A DNA stretch of 60,000 bases, from positions 25,595,795 to 25,655,794 of the forward strand of contig NC_092670.1 of NCBI RefSeq assembly GCF_964355755.1, read 5' to 3'. This document shows positions 25,260-37,931 of the stretch, piece by piece. The DNA is from Antedon mediterranea (Eukaryota > Echinodermata > Crinoidea > Comatulida > Antedonidae). A model generated the notes under the pieces. The model had not been told where the DNA came from. It did not search any database and saw only the letters and a program-made list of their open reading frames with translations. Position 1 is the stretch's first letter. Every line of letters begins with the position of its first letter. The position numbers were made by a program, and so were the translations under genes.

Positions 25260-26085
25260 AGTACACTACGTAACAAGACACGGCGTATCTTCTACGATGT
25301 TTACGCTGTAACCTGCCTAGTGGAAAATGTTTTGCAATTTTGCTCATTAATTTGTTAAATATTAATCAATTATAGACATATCTGTTCATTGGGTATACAT
25401 TATGAAGCTGCTATGAGATAAACAACATTCCTACCACATTAAAACAAATATCAACTATATAGTATCAACAAACTACCAACGTAACCGTGTCTCATTGTGT
25501 AATGACACCCAGTTTTTGACTATGATGTTGACGTTAGAGTACGAAGATAGTTTTGGCGTTTAATTTTCTTGTATTTTTCATTATAACCCACTATTTTCTA
25601 AATTCTAAAAACTAACAAAATAAAAATACACAAAACTTACATGCAATGAAGCGCGTAGAAGTTATTTACAACGTAACAGTTGAAACAACGTAACAGAGGG
25701 ACACGAAAAGTCTCTACCGCTGTAACTCGAAATTAGCGCGGATCCTAGCGATGATTTTTTCGCCGAGACTTTAGTTCGCCTGCTTCTTGAATCACGTGAC
25801 CTTCAACTTCAGAAATAGCTCTCGCGGCGTTTACCACCGATGGTCTATGAATAACTACGTAACGAATATACGAGACACGAAATGTTCTAAAAAAATAGTT
25901 TTTCGTCTGTAACTGACTAAATAAAATCGCCATTTTGTAGAACATTGTGTAAGGTAAATTTCAGTGATCTGTTGTAGTGAATGTAATTCGATTTTCGTCA
26001 TTATAGTGGTACTTCTTGTGTCTGTTCACTAATAAAGATCGTACTAACAACGTAACAAAGTGAGACACGAAATGTTACGTTGTGA
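25260..26085 (+). repeat. Right subterminal motif cluster of the 4.3-kb element
   Basis: Variants of ACGTAAC followed by GAGACACGAAATGTT occur near 25856 and 26050, with weaker ones near 25268, 25485 and 25672-25710. The core CGTAAC...GACAC is in the same orientation as the left cluster's CGTGTAACGGAGACAC. Confidence 0.55.
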
Positions 26086-26476
26086 TGCTGGACGTCGCGG
26101 ACCGTTGTGTGGAAAACAAAAAATCGTGGGAAATTGTAATTAGCTTATATTTAACGTTGCTTTGTACTCTATTGTGATGATAAATAAATACAAAATAACT
26201 ATTGCTGTAGTATATTTTTTAAACTCTGATATGTCAGTGTATTTAAATGTCACACATATTTTAATAAAATGAGCTAGACACCACGATATATTTTTTTTAA
26301 AAATCGTTTTTTTTTGCAATTTTTTTTTCCAACATGTAATAGTATTAACCCATATTATTGTTCTATCATATGATAAAATCATTTTTTAAATAACTATTAC
26401 CAATTTAGAGTAAACAGCAAACTAACTATCACCAATACTAAAATACCCACTGGCCCCTTAATTTATGGAAACACCC

Positions 26477-26670
26477 ATATATATTTTTTGTATTTTTGTG
26501 TCTTAATTGCTGTGTTTGAGCTTGGTGTAAAGGTGATGTAACAGCCTTTCAACTAACAATAGTTTCAGTTGACTAACAATACAACAGGAACGGCAAAAAC
26601 AAACGGGTGAATTTGAAAAGAAATAGGTTTTTTAAAAACTACTCGTATCAAAAAACCTGTACATTAGGCC
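26477..26670 (+). repeat. SINE-like repeat copy 2, right part
   Basis: Starts with the duplicated ATATATAT, then TTTGTGTCTTAATTGCTGTG. It matches copy 1 through AACAGCCTTTCAACTAACA and GAAAAGAAATAGGTTTTTT to CAAAAAACCTGTACATTA. The tail with the GGAGGT palindrome is missing, so the copy is 3'-truncated. Confidence 0.75.
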
Positions 26671-26799
26671 TCTGGAAATACATTACATGGTGCTCGTCAG
26701 CACTTATCAAAAAATTGGTGAGGGATTTTTATCAACGTTCATCTTTCATCACAGTATTTTAATTAAGTGAAATAAACCTTGAATGTAGGCAGAGAGATA

Positions 26800-26878
26800 G
26801 CTAGGCACGACGATCGATCGCGAAATGTACGAGAGCAGCAGACCAAAAAAACCGCGGTAGACCTCGTTCTGATACAAG
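26800..26878 (+). other. Possible non-coding first exon of USP36
   Basis: A CpG-containing stretch (CGACGATCGATCGCG) ends at a good donor, GATACAAG|GTATGG (26879). The first coding exon has a matching acceptor, AATTACAG at 27193. An untranslated first exon is therefore plausible, but no transcript evidence is available and the start point is a guess. Confidence 0.3.
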
Positions 26879-27225
26879 GTATGGATATCGCGTGTGGATA
26901 TGAATGAGGCTCAAAAGAAATCGATATTTTAACTATACCTACCTATAAATACAGTATATTTTAGGTTGGCAGGTTTAGCCCTACTTATAGCCGGATAGCC
27001 TAGCTACAGTAAGCAGTTTTTTTTCTATTACTGTTCTGTACTGAAACTTGAAAGAAAGGACATTTGAATTGAAAGAAACATACTGTAAACTGTGTAATTA
27101 ATGCACAATTTTTCATGAAAACAAAGATTAATTTTAATTTGCTTTATTAACAGTGCTTTAGGCTAACTTAATATTTATAATTTTAAATTACAGCACATTG
27201 AGCTCACTAGTAAGTGATACATTGA

Positions 27226-30200
27226 ATGCCGTTTGAAATGACAATTGAAGAGAGCATAAGACGAGACTTGTCTCACAATGGAGCAAAATATGGTGAACGT
27301 AAAGACAAAGAACTTGATTTTCAGATAGTCTGCTCATCTAAGCAAGTGCTAATGAAGCAAATTGAGTTCAAACCCGCTAAGACGCAAATGAAGTATCACA
27401 TGCAACTGTTGCGGGAAAAGTATGTGTTGTTGAATCCACAGCAGAATGATGCGATACATCAGAAACCTGCCTACGATAAAGATGGCATAAAGAAACGCGA
27501 GAGATGTAAGTACACAGTATACTTCACCATGCCTTATTTTTATATTAAAATTGTTGTAGCCACTTTGTATTCAGGTTTGTAGTAATACATTTTTATACCC
27601 AATTTTTCATATGTTTTTAATTTGTTTGTGTTATTTTACTGTATACTCAACACAACATTTTTCTTTTTGTTAAACCACCACCTTTATTCAATTGCAATCA
27701 CATTTAGTACATCTTCATTTTATCCTCTTTTTTTTATTATTTTCTTATATTTGTTAACATTTGATTAGTATTATTAATCAATTGGACTTGCATATTATTT
27801 TATTGATATTGTAACTATTGAATATATAATGATTTTGTCCCCCGTTGTAGTGCCCAGTCATTGTGAATCTGATGATTCGGAATCAACAATAGACATTCCT
27901 AAGCCAACTCACGTTATCTACCCAGCAAGCAAAATAAAATTAAACTGGCAAGTGAACCGAAGCATTGGATGCACGTTGGCTAATCAGGGCAATACTTGTT
28001 TTATGAATTCGGTGTTACAGTGTCTAACATACACACCTCCATTGTACAACTACTATCAAACTGGACATCATAAACAAACATGTAAGTATTATATTGAAGC
28101 TCAGCACATCCAACCCTTTATGGTTGGAGAGTATACATGTGCTTTTAACTGAAATTCTTAAGCTCCGTCAAACTTTATTGAATGTGATGTGTCCAAATAT
28201 GAACATGATGATGTTATATCACTACCATATTTGGACATATCACTACCATATTTTGGTACATCAAACTTTTTTTGTCAAACTAGTTTGATTGTGTAGACAG
28301 AGCTTAGAATTTTATCATCACCGATAAAAAACATTTCAAGTAAGCTTGTAGTATATGCATCCTTAAAATGTTTCTTGTATAAATTTACTTACACTTTTCT
28401 GTTTTTTCTTTCTTTCATAGGCAAGCGACCTGGGTTATGTGTCATGTGTACAATTGACAATCACATCCACATGGTCATGAAACAACCAATACATGTCATC
28501 ACTCCCGTCGTACTCACTTCTAAGTTTAGAAGTAAGTATGTTTTATATTAATCCAGAATAGATGAGAAAAAGTGCAAAAATTTTGAAAATGAATGTAAAA
28601 GTGTATCTTATAACAAAGTTGAACAGAAAATATGAATTTTTTACTTTCCAGTAATAAAAAATAAATAATGTGTAAATATTTATGAAAAGTTAAAAAAAAT
28701 TGTGTGCTTTTTTCCAATTGATTTTCAAAGTAACGTTTATTTTTGTCTAAGTTTGAATAAAAACAGAATAATAATTAATATGAGCATTTCAATTGCTGTA
28801 AGAAGGCGAAAACCCAGAATGCAGAGATGGGCTGCCCAGAATCTAAAACATCATTAGGTACTAATAAAAATGCAATATGGTGCATGTCTAAATATTGTAA
28901 AACATATTAATTTATCTTGTTTTTAGGCATTCAGAAACAAATGGAAACTGGCAGGCAACATGATGTACATGAATTTCTTAGAGTTCTCTTGGAGGAAATG
29001 CACAAGAGCTGTTTGTATGGATTTGGTAAAGAGTAAGTATCATGCTGTGTTAAACTTGCATCCATAAATGTTGAAAACAAATTTGTATTTATTTTTTTCT
29101 ATATGTTTTTACAACACAACCCAAGGACAGTTGCAGTGTCAAATGAAGAACAACTTCATTAGATTTATCGCAAATAACGTGCGCGACACATGTTGGGAAG
29201 GGTTTGGGAGCACCCGATGCATATGTATGTGATTTGTTGTTCATACATACGCATCGTGACGTTTGCTCCGATACCCTTCCCATCATGCATTGTGCAATGA
29301 CGCTCCTGGTAAAAGCAAGCTATTTGCGATAAACTTTATTAGAATTTAATAAAATGAAGTTCAATTGTTGATGTGTTCTCTTTATTTACAGTTTGGATCG
29401 TTTAACTGAAGAAACGTCTGCTGTGTATCAAGTGTTTGGCGGTAAAATTAGGAACAGAAGTAAGTCTGTGTTCCCTTAAAGGTATATTGTCACTGAAAAA
29501 CATAAAATCAAAGATTAATAAAATTAGACTTTGAATAGGCCATTTAAAGTTAATCACTTCCATAGAAAAAAAAACGGTTAAATTCAACCAAAAACCCGTT
29601 GACTTCCAATTTGACTTATTTTGCTTTAAATATAGTTTTTCCAGGTAAATAAAAATTTTTTTTTTTCAATTTTTTGTCAAAGTGAATAACTATTATGTGA
29701 CGTTGGCAATAGCATATTCAACAAAAACATTATTTTTTCAGGGGAACAATACATTTTTAAGTTAAGGTGAACCCATTAAAACTGTTTATATAGCACCTTA
29801 TATAGTACATAGTTTTAGTAATATTCATCATTGTGTTGGAACCAATCTTATATACGCTCTATCTACACTATCAAACTATATGTGACAAAAAAAATGTGAT
29901 GTGCCCATATATGGAAACGGTGATGTCATATCACTACCATATTTGGGCACATAAATTTTTAAAACTAGTTTGAAAGTGTAGACAGAGCCTTAGAATTGAT
30001 GATAGCATAGTTTTGTGCGGCATCAATGGAAAAGTCTATAATTGTTTAATGAAATTGAGAAATGAATGTTAATACTTTGTATTGCAGTATGCTGCACAAA
30101 CTGCAAGTATAGATCAGACACATTTGAAACCTTCCTTGACCTTCCACTTGACCTCAAGGTAAGCTAACATTAATCCTACTATAAAGCTCAGTTCTCTATA

Positions 30201-33200
30201 ATAAACACTTTCAATGAATATGAAAACATTATGCACAATTTTCTTTTTTGAATATGACCCAGTCACTGTTACCCAGAGCATTGTTGTTATTGTATCTCAA
30301 TTTTGTAGTAAATTTGCCATGAATGTTTACTTCCATTTTGTTTTATCAGAGCAAGAGTATAGAGCAGTGTTTGCGTATTATGATCAAGCCAGAAATGTTA
30401 TTTGGAGACAACAAGTACAAATGTTCAGGGTTAGTTTATTTTCAAAATAGCTGTTTGGTTCAAATCTGAAATACAACTCGAAATGCTCATAAGCTTAGCG
30501 GGCCTTGGGATAACTCATTTTGCCAGTTGGCACCACAGCAGGGCTTGTTAGCTATAAATGTGTATCATATTTATAACATGTTTATTTTTGTATTTAGATG
30601 CAGGAAACTTGTTGATGCACGTAAAACGTTTCGTATAGTGAAGCCACCGAATGTTTTAACAGTGGTCTTAAAAAGGTATTATTAAGGTTTCACATTATAT
30701 TATAATGCACAATTCACAACTACTTTGTGCCCCACAGACATTCAAACCTCGACTGCTTTTGATTGGTGCCTATTAAGATTCGAACCCAATTAAGCAGCGG
30801 TTGCTGCAACATAAATAATAGTTGAACTTTTCTACCATATTTTATTCTCAAGACTCAAATTTACCGTGTAATCATTAATAATTTAACTATTATGTACCCT
30901 TTTGTTTTCAAAACACTATATATTGTTTATTTAGGTATGATGCCTCAGGACGTAATATAAAAAACAGGAGGTTTGTTGAATATCCTGAATACTTTGACCT
31001 TCGACCTTTTATGGCTGGTGCAAAAGTATGTATTTTGTAACTTTATTATTTGTTATATTTAAATCCAATAGAAAGCTTGCACACTGTTAAAATGAATAAT
31101 TTATTTTTCTTTATAGAAACCTGTGAAATATAAACTGTATGGCGTTCTACCTCATGAAGGAAATGGCAGTGGTTATGGACACTATTTTACGTTTGTGCGA
31201 GCACCTAACAATCTTTGGTACAAAATAAACGACCATGCCTCCGACAGAGCAGGACGCCACCACGTTATGAACGCTGAAGCCTATCTTCTTTTCTACGTTC
31301 GCACGGTTGATACTGATCTCTTCACGGAAAATGGTCGCATTCAAGCACCAAGCCAAAAGTTAAATGGTCGTGTTGAACCTGCAAGCCCAAACTGTAATCA
31401 TAGTTACGCAAATGGAAAAACAAAATTTTCACCTTTACCTCAGAAGGTTACCAGTATAAAACGAGACGAGAATAAACCAAACATCTCAAAAATAGTGTCA
31501 ACACCATCTCCAACGCCAAGTTCTCTACCTCCCGATCGTCCAAAGCTTTCTTTTAGCATCAATCGGAAGGGTGTTCAAGGGAACAATATCAGTCAAAAAC
31601 CAAATGTTGCAAATAAAACATCAAATACAGGTAACACATTGTCACGAAGTACAGCTGAATCGTTTGTGAGACCCAAGAATCATACCGAGAGCCGTTCTAA
31701 ACCAAGTACTCTGGTAAAAGTGCTACCTCTCGTACCATATGGTAGTGATTCCAGTGACTCAGAAGATTATGATACAATCGCAGAAAAGATTTCAGAAAAG
31801 TCGTTCGAGAAGGCAAAATCCAAAACTACTCCAACATCGCCAGATAAAGTAAAGACCTCACCAGATAAAGAAAAGACATCACCATTGTCAAATCATAGGA
31901 ATCTTATGGCTGTGAGGAGTACAGAGTCTCCTCTCAGACTCGCTATAACAACTAACTGTAATGCATCAAAGATGATGTCTACGGGATTGTGGAAGGTTAG
32001 TTCCGACACAGATCAACAAACGCCCTCTGTCGCTTCTGATGCTAGTAATACTTCAGCTTCTTCTACTTCTGAATGGAATGTGCAAGAGAAAAAGATGCTG
32101 ACACCACTTCCAAAAGAGAGCAGCTGTGAGGCTGAATTTCTTGGGTGGACTGTCAGTGCAAAACCTAGTTCCAATTCAAAAACATCTACCTCAAATTCTA
32201 CAGAAAGCTCAAGTAAATTGGCTGATGGGACAAAATATTGTTTCAAAGAAGAACTGTCAACTACAAATGGAGGTAAAATACTCTCTCCGCCACCATCACC
32301 TGTGCAAACAAATAAATTTAATGCATCGTCTAATAAATGGAAGATTCCGAAACACGAGAGTTCTAAAAACACTGATAAATACAGCAATGGATACCAAAAT
32401 GGACATACATCATCTAATGGTGCTACACATGAAAACCAGAAAATTAATACATCTACGAGTAACAATCTGAAACGTGATTTTTCAAACAATAGTCAAATTA
32501 AGAATGATCTGGATGATAGGTCTGTACCTAAAAAATCTAAGATTGAAAATAGTTCAAGAAAACAAGATGTAGCTAAGTCAGGTGAGAGGAATATTAATTT
32601 CGTAAGAACTTCCCATGACATGCAATCGGAAACGCCCACTTTTAACAACTGTTCATATATGAACTCAATTTTTCATGGTAATTTTGAAGTATAGTATACT
32701 TTCCTATTTCTATTCTACAATATCAATTATGCAATCCTGCTTTCTATTAATATACTAAAAGATATAATAATATTACTAAAAACGATTTTGTTAATCAACT
32801 ACCAAAGTTATATCACTCACTGTGTAAAGTTGATTGTGTTCCCCTCAAAAGGTTTTTTCAAAAATCACTAATATCTAAATGTTGTATTTTTGTTGATTTT
32901 TGTTTGTATATTATATTTCATGTCTTTCAACTCAACACTATTGTGACGTATGGTCACTGTAGGGTGATGATGACATAAATTATTTTAAGAAATGATTTGA
33001 GAAGATTAACTGGTACTTTTAATTATAATATAATGGTATAATTATTCTTTACCTTGTCAAATGTCCACAGAAAATGGTTCACCAAACAGTGAAAAAGATA
33101 ACATTGCGGATGAAGAAAAAACAAAAACATTTTCTTCTGCTGGTGAGTTTCATTTTCAAAAATTAATTTGTTTTATTAAAAATAAATTAGCTGTGTAATT

Positions 33201-35426
33201 CATTACTTTGGATTCTATTGCTTTTCTTTCTTTAATCTTAATAGCTTATATTTTGATTCGTTTGTTTTTTAGCACCTACTCAGTCGTGGGACCACCATGT
33301 TAAAGATGGTTACCAGAGGAAAGCAAACAAATACACATCAAACAAATCAAGTTGGGATGGCAGAGATAATAGTGGCAATCAAAAAGATGTTAACAAGATT
33401 CTTACTAATACATCTATGCGAAGTTATGGATCGTCAGGTACACTTTTACTGCATACCGGTACCTCCAGATACTATTTTTAACATTTAATTCAAATTTTAT
33501 TTTCAAAGAGCAATGTTAATAATATCAATGTTCTAAAAGAAAAAGGTTTATCCATAATTTTTTCAGTCACAACAAACAACTTGTTTAATTTAATTTCTTA
33601 TATACATGTATTTGGTAAAGTTTTTTTTCCTCTACTTTTTTTAGTAAAATCTTGGGAAGATGAACCTTCTGAATTAGATAAAGAGGCAAAGCGCTCATGG
33701 CGACAGGAAAAAAAATCCAAGCGTGACAGTTATGAGGAAGAACTGGACCAAGGAAAGGTATTAAGAATAAATTTTAATTTGTAAAAAAATCTGTTATTGC
33801 ATCGAGTTTAAAAGTTTATTTTTCATGTTATCCCCAATTATAAGCGGAAAATGGAATGTTATCCTTTTGATATCTGGTCAGTTTATTTTTGTGCAATGTA
33901 ATGTGCATTATTTTAAAAAGTGGCATTTTTTTTAGGTTAAGAAAGTAAAATCAAATGACTACAGAGAGAGGCATCATCATGGATATAACGCTTTTCAACG
34001 TCATCAAAATTATCGCAACACATCACCTCAGGTCAGTACATTTTACTACTTTATTCAGGTGTAAACTGTAAGGCCATATTATTCTAGTCCAGGCCAGCAG
34101 TGCTGTAACATGCATTAGCCTCCAGGCCTACAAGCACCTGCTTTCCACAACACTGCTCACAAATTCTGTGTGCTGTGTGAATGGAACATGCATTAGCCTC
34201 CAGGCCTACAAGCACCTACTTTCCACATCACTGTTCACAAATTCTGTGTGCTGTGTGAATGGAACATGCATTAGCCTCCATGCCTACAAGTACCTACTTT
34301 CCACAACACTGCTCACAAATTCTGTGCGCTGTGTGAATGGAACAAGCTGCCCTTATCGTTTCCGCTTGTCTGTGTAAATTGGTTTATAATGTTTAATTGA
34401 AGCACACCTTTTACAGTTTGAGAATAAATTCTTCAGTAAGAATGTACTGTATTCAATTTGCTGTGGTGAGAAACATCATTTGAATACATATCAGTCCACT
34501 ATTTTAAGTGAAAACCTTCTATAAAATGACAGTGAACAACAACAACTTGGTTGTTTTAATGTTTGTTTATAAAGATTGAAGCAGAATAATGCCATGGTGT
34601 TATTGTAGACTTACTGGGTCTGTTTAAAGTATATAATGCCATGGTGTTATTGTAGACTTACTGGGTCTGTTTAAAGTATATAATGCCATGGTGTTATTGT
34701 AGACTTACTGGGTCTGTTTAAAGTATATAATGCCATGGTGTTATTGTAGACTTACTGGGTCTGTTTAAAGTATATAATGCCATGGTGTTATTGTAGACTT
34801 ACTGGGTCAGTTTAAAGTATATAATGCCATGGTGTTATTGTAGACTTACTGGGTCTGTTTAAAGTATATAATGCCATGGTGTTATTGTAGGCTTACTGGG
34901 TCTGTTTAAAGTATATTCTGCAATAGGCAACGATAATAATACAAATAACATATACTCTTTTGATACATATGTGTAATATGTAAAAGTTTTTATGATTTAT
35001 TTTTTCAACATAAAGCAAATCTTTGTACTTTACTCTCAGTGGAAAACCTTATTACAGTATTTTAATTATTTTATAAATTATGTCTTCATGCTTCAGAATC
35101 AGTCTTGCATGCGATGACATAACACATCCTTGTCATATTGTACTTACATAAATTCGATTCAATTTTATGAGAGTTACATATAAAATTTATATTTTTAAAT
35201 TATATATTTTTAATTATTACAATATGTTAAATAATAAATTTCAAATTTGTTACTGAAAAAAGCATTGTATCATGGATACAAAAGACTGTACCACCGGCTG
35301 AACATTTGTTAGATGTGAACCACGTTATTTTTTTTCTTTTCTTTACAGCAGAAACAAGGTTATAATAGATTCCACCCATATAAACAGCATCATGGTTGGT
35401 ATAGCAACAAAACATGGCGACGTTAA
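27226..35426 (+). CDS. USP36: USP36/USP42-type ubiquitin-specific protease
   Basis: A cysteine protease of the USP (C19) family. USP36 removes ubiquitin from nucleolar and chromatin proteins. Exons: 27226-27505, 27851-28081, 28421-28531, 28927-29032, 29392-29459, 30088-30158, 30350-30429, 30598-30675, 30935-31025, 31117-32581, 33071-33142, 33273-33437, 33645-33757, 33936-34031, 35349-35426. All phases agree, giving 1034 residues (human about 1120). The N-terminus matches USP36 (KQVLMKQIEFKPA, LREKYVLLNPQ). The Cys box is GNTCFMNSVLQCLTYTPPL, with catalytic Cys about residue 143. HDVHEFLRVLLEEM follows, then two CxxC zinc pairs (CTNC, CSGC). The His box is GHYFTFVRAPNNLWYKINDH. A long Ser-rich, disordered middle lies in the exon at 31117-32581. 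The C-terminus WEDEPSELDKE...NAFQRHQNYR matches the conserved USP36 tail. USP42 is the sister paralogue; N- and C-termini favour USP36. Confidence 0.93.
28160..28305. mobile_element. MITE copy 2 (GCTCTGTCTACACT family)
   Basis: Lies in the USP36 intron 28082-28420. It ends TTGTCAAACTAGTTTGATTG and GTGTAGACAGAGCTT. The left end AAGCTCCGTCAAACTTTATT has lost the CTACAC segment. An internal duplication of ATATCACTACCATATTTGG is visible. Confidence 0.75.
29855..29991. mobile_element. MITE copy 3 (GCTCTGTCTACACT family)
   Basis: Lies in the USP36 intron 29460-30087. The ends CGCTCTATCTACACTATCAA and GAAAGTGTAGACAGAGCC are inverted copies, with GTGATGTGCCCATATATGG inside. Confidence 0.8.
34100..34360 (+). 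repeat. 78-bp minisatellite in the last USP36 intron
   Basis: About 3.3 copies with a 78-bp period; CATGCATTAGCCTCCA starts at 34109, 34187 and 34265. Units differ by a few substitutions. The 69-codon frame at 34168-34377 is a by-product of the repeat, since 78 is a multiple of three. Confidence 0.9.
34588..34915 (+). repeat. 47-bp minisatellite in the last USP36 intron
   Basis: Seven near-identical units of 47 bp beginning AATGCCATGGTGTTATTGTA (first at 34588, next at 34635). Only isolated changes are seen, such as CTGGGTCAG in the fifth and GTAGGCTT in the last. Such homogeneity suggests recent expansion and a likely length polymorphism. Confidence 0.93.
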
Positions 35427-37439
35427 CAATATATGAAAGTGGTTTAATAATATAAGTCTAGACTGTTATTGTGAGTTTTACTCATTGCAATGTACCAATA
35501 TGGGGTTAAAATTCACTTGTATGGACATCCATTGCTGCAGTCCATATTAATTCCAATCAGTATCAGAACAAATCTGAACTATTCTGGTGTTATTCTGTGG
35601 AGAATTTCCAATGAATGGCACTTGGCACACTGCCTGTTACAGTATCCCAAATAATCATAATACTGTATTGTCTGAGCATGATAAAAAATCTTTGTAATTT
35701 TCTAAATTGTAAATATTTACAACTACCTTTCTTTTTATATCTATCCTCTTAGTTTATAGATAACTAATAGTGGTTTAATTATGATAAACCAATTGTTTTA
35801 ATAGAAAAGAAAATAATTATGTGGAAATTTTGATATTTACTTTGTTGCTCAGCTGAAGAAATTATTGTATATATTTTGAATATAAAATATTTATTGGTAG
35901 TCAGAATATTAGTTTGACATTTAAAAACAAATTGTTCATATTTTAAACAAATTATATATGAAAAATGTCTTTAAAAGGTAAGTAGTGTTTTATGTGAACG
36001 CACTAACAATATTGAATCATAAAATTGTAATTTTTTTAATTTTTATCTATTGCATCTCTGACAATTTCACTTGATTTTGCGGGATTTGTTTAATATTTGG
36101 CTGTCAATGTCATTAGTGGAAATGTTATAACTTTATGGTGTTGATGTGTATGCTGTATTGAACTATAGCAGTGAATAGATTTCAGACAACGTTTGTTTTT
36201 TAATTTCTTAAATTAATTTTTGTTTTTAATTAATGTACATTTATTTTATGGTCTAAAAAGCGGATACTTGACTGCTGTGTTGCCCTACTAAAACCTGTTT
36301 ATTCAGAAATAAGTACTGTATATTGTTGAATTGTACAATTTACAAAAGCAATATAATTGCTTTTATATACTGTCTCGCCAAGATAAAACTATGGTTCAAT
36401 CATATAGTGTTGTATTGGGATCCGTTATCACATATAATAAGTAGGCAGACAGTATTCTGTAAGTTACAAGTAAGCATTGCAGTAGGTTGCTGCAGAAATA
36501 TTGAATTACTGCAGTAGATAACCACTATTTATATTTTGGTTATTTAAAACAAATTAAAACATCTTAGCAATCTGTACTTTATTTTGAATATTTTTTTGTA
36601 AACATTTTTATTTAGTCATCGCTTTAAGTGTATTGATACATTGTTTAACGTGATCTTGTATTTTAGCAGCCAAATTATAGAGTGTGTCTGCATTTTGTCT
36701 TGCATAATTGTATAATTTTTTACATTTCTTATAATATGCTGTTTTGAACAATGTTTACAGCGTGCATAATAACTACAGCTCCTCGCTTTTCACATAAGTT
36801 TTATTGTTTTAATCAAATGAATTGAAATTATATTCTTATTCTTATGTTTTTAAATTGTGCCAGACGTTCAGCTAAATTGTGCCAGACGTTAAGCTAAACT
36901 GTTTAGTTATTGTTTTAGCTGCATTTTATTTTATAAAGTGTTTTAATCTACGTAGAAACCAGCTCCCTGCAGAGGTCCGGTTTTGTTGTTTTTATTGTTT
37001 CAATCATCAGTATAGTGTAGACATGACTGTTATACATAACTGTTTTTAATTTTCCCTGGTTTTAAAGAATCCACGAATTGTTTTATTTTTTCTCTTTGCT
37101 TAAAAACAAAAAAATAATCACCAGGTATTGTTAGACATGTTTAGATAACGTGTGTACTGAGGTAAATATTTTGTGATCAGTAAAATAATGGTGCATAACC
37201 TATATGTACAGTATTGTCGATGATTTAAGAAATTGAGATCTGATATATGTAAAATAAATAATGATATTAAAATCATTAAGCCCTGGCGTCGGTTAATTTC
37301 AAATAGTTTTGATACCCGTGTGACAACGTGCGACACAAACTACTGTATGTTTTTATTTATGATGACAATGTAAAAGGTTGTTAATAAAATCTGTTTTAAA
37401 CTTGAGAAACCATTGTCGAAAAAAGGTGAAGAAAACGTG
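35427..37439. other. USP36 3' UTR and spacer, no further gene seen
   Basis: AT-rich DNA with no conserved frame. AATAAAATCTG at about 37383 and several AATAAA-like signals before it could be polyadenylation sites. A short direct repeat of TGTGCCAGACGTTMAGCTAAA occurs at 36858-36900. Confidence 0.4.
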
Positions 37440-37697
37440 TTAACTAATCGGTACTAAATGTACTGTCAATTCCGTAAAGTGTTTTTTATAGTTCGATTTA
37501 GATTCATTTTGTGTAGTCTCGATAAAAAATCCAGAGATGGCTATTGACACTTCAAATCGCAGTCCAGGTTCTCTTGAGCTGATTCTACTGATATGGCAAC
37601 CCTTCTCCGTCGTCTTCGTAAAGAGAGATTGGTAGTTTGTGTTGACGTCCATTCCGTTTGCGAGGATCACTTGTATAGCGATTGACTTCAATTTCAT
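37440..37697 (-). CDS. Hypothetical 85-residue protein (possible small gene)
   Basis: An intact minus-strand frame starting at 37697 (MKLKSIAIQVILANGMDVNT...) and ending VHLVPIS. I do not recognise it. The stretch AIQVILANGMDVNT faintly resembles an ankyrin-repeat helix and turn, but one such segment proves nothing. A TATAAGG motif lies about 145 bp upstream (37845-37839, minus strand). A CTTTCAG acceptor-like site just before the start leaves open that this is an exon of a larger gene. It could also be chance: the frame is short. It lies immediately outside the minus-strand Helitron. Confidence 0.3.
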   Translation of the reverse strand: MKLKSIAIQVILANGMDVNTNYQSLFTKTTEKGCHISRISSREPGLRFEVSIAISGFFIETTQNESKSNYKKHFTELTVHLVPIS

Positions 37698-37931
37698 TGG
37701 CGAAGAGTAAAATCTCTGAAAGTATTTTTTTCGTTTCGTTGCTCAAAGAATTCGCTCCAAGATTTCAAAGTTAAAATTCGTTTCATTTCTTATTCTTCTC
37801 ACTCGATCCAACACAGATAGGACGAGCCACACATGTTCCTTATACCCTTCTTTTTGTGTGTCCGGACGCAGCAACAAATCAGCTTACCAGTCACTTACTA
37901 ATCAACTACAAAAGAATACCAAACATGTTTT

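Larger units (their letters stand above)
22172..26476. mobile_element. 4.3-kb non-autonomous element with terminal inverted repeats
   Basis: The ends are inverted copies: GGGTGTTTCCATAAATAAAG at 22172 and its complement, ending GGAAACACCC, at 26476, with one indel over about 26 bp. Both sides are flanked by ATATATAT, an apparent 8-bp target duplication, though the AT tract makes its exact length uncertain. Copy 1 of the host repeat (4018-4620) shows the uninterrupted site. No transposase-like frame is present. Within it are repeated GTAAC...GAGACAC motifs near both ends, a Helitron remnant and a degenerate tandem array. An 8-bp duplication would fit hAT, P, Merlin or Mutator-like families; I cannot choose among them. 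Confidence 0.75.

Noticed and set aside
32013-32489. 158-codon minus-strand frame
   Set aside because: It is antisense to the long Ser-rich USP36 exon; the plus frame has homology and correct splice phases.
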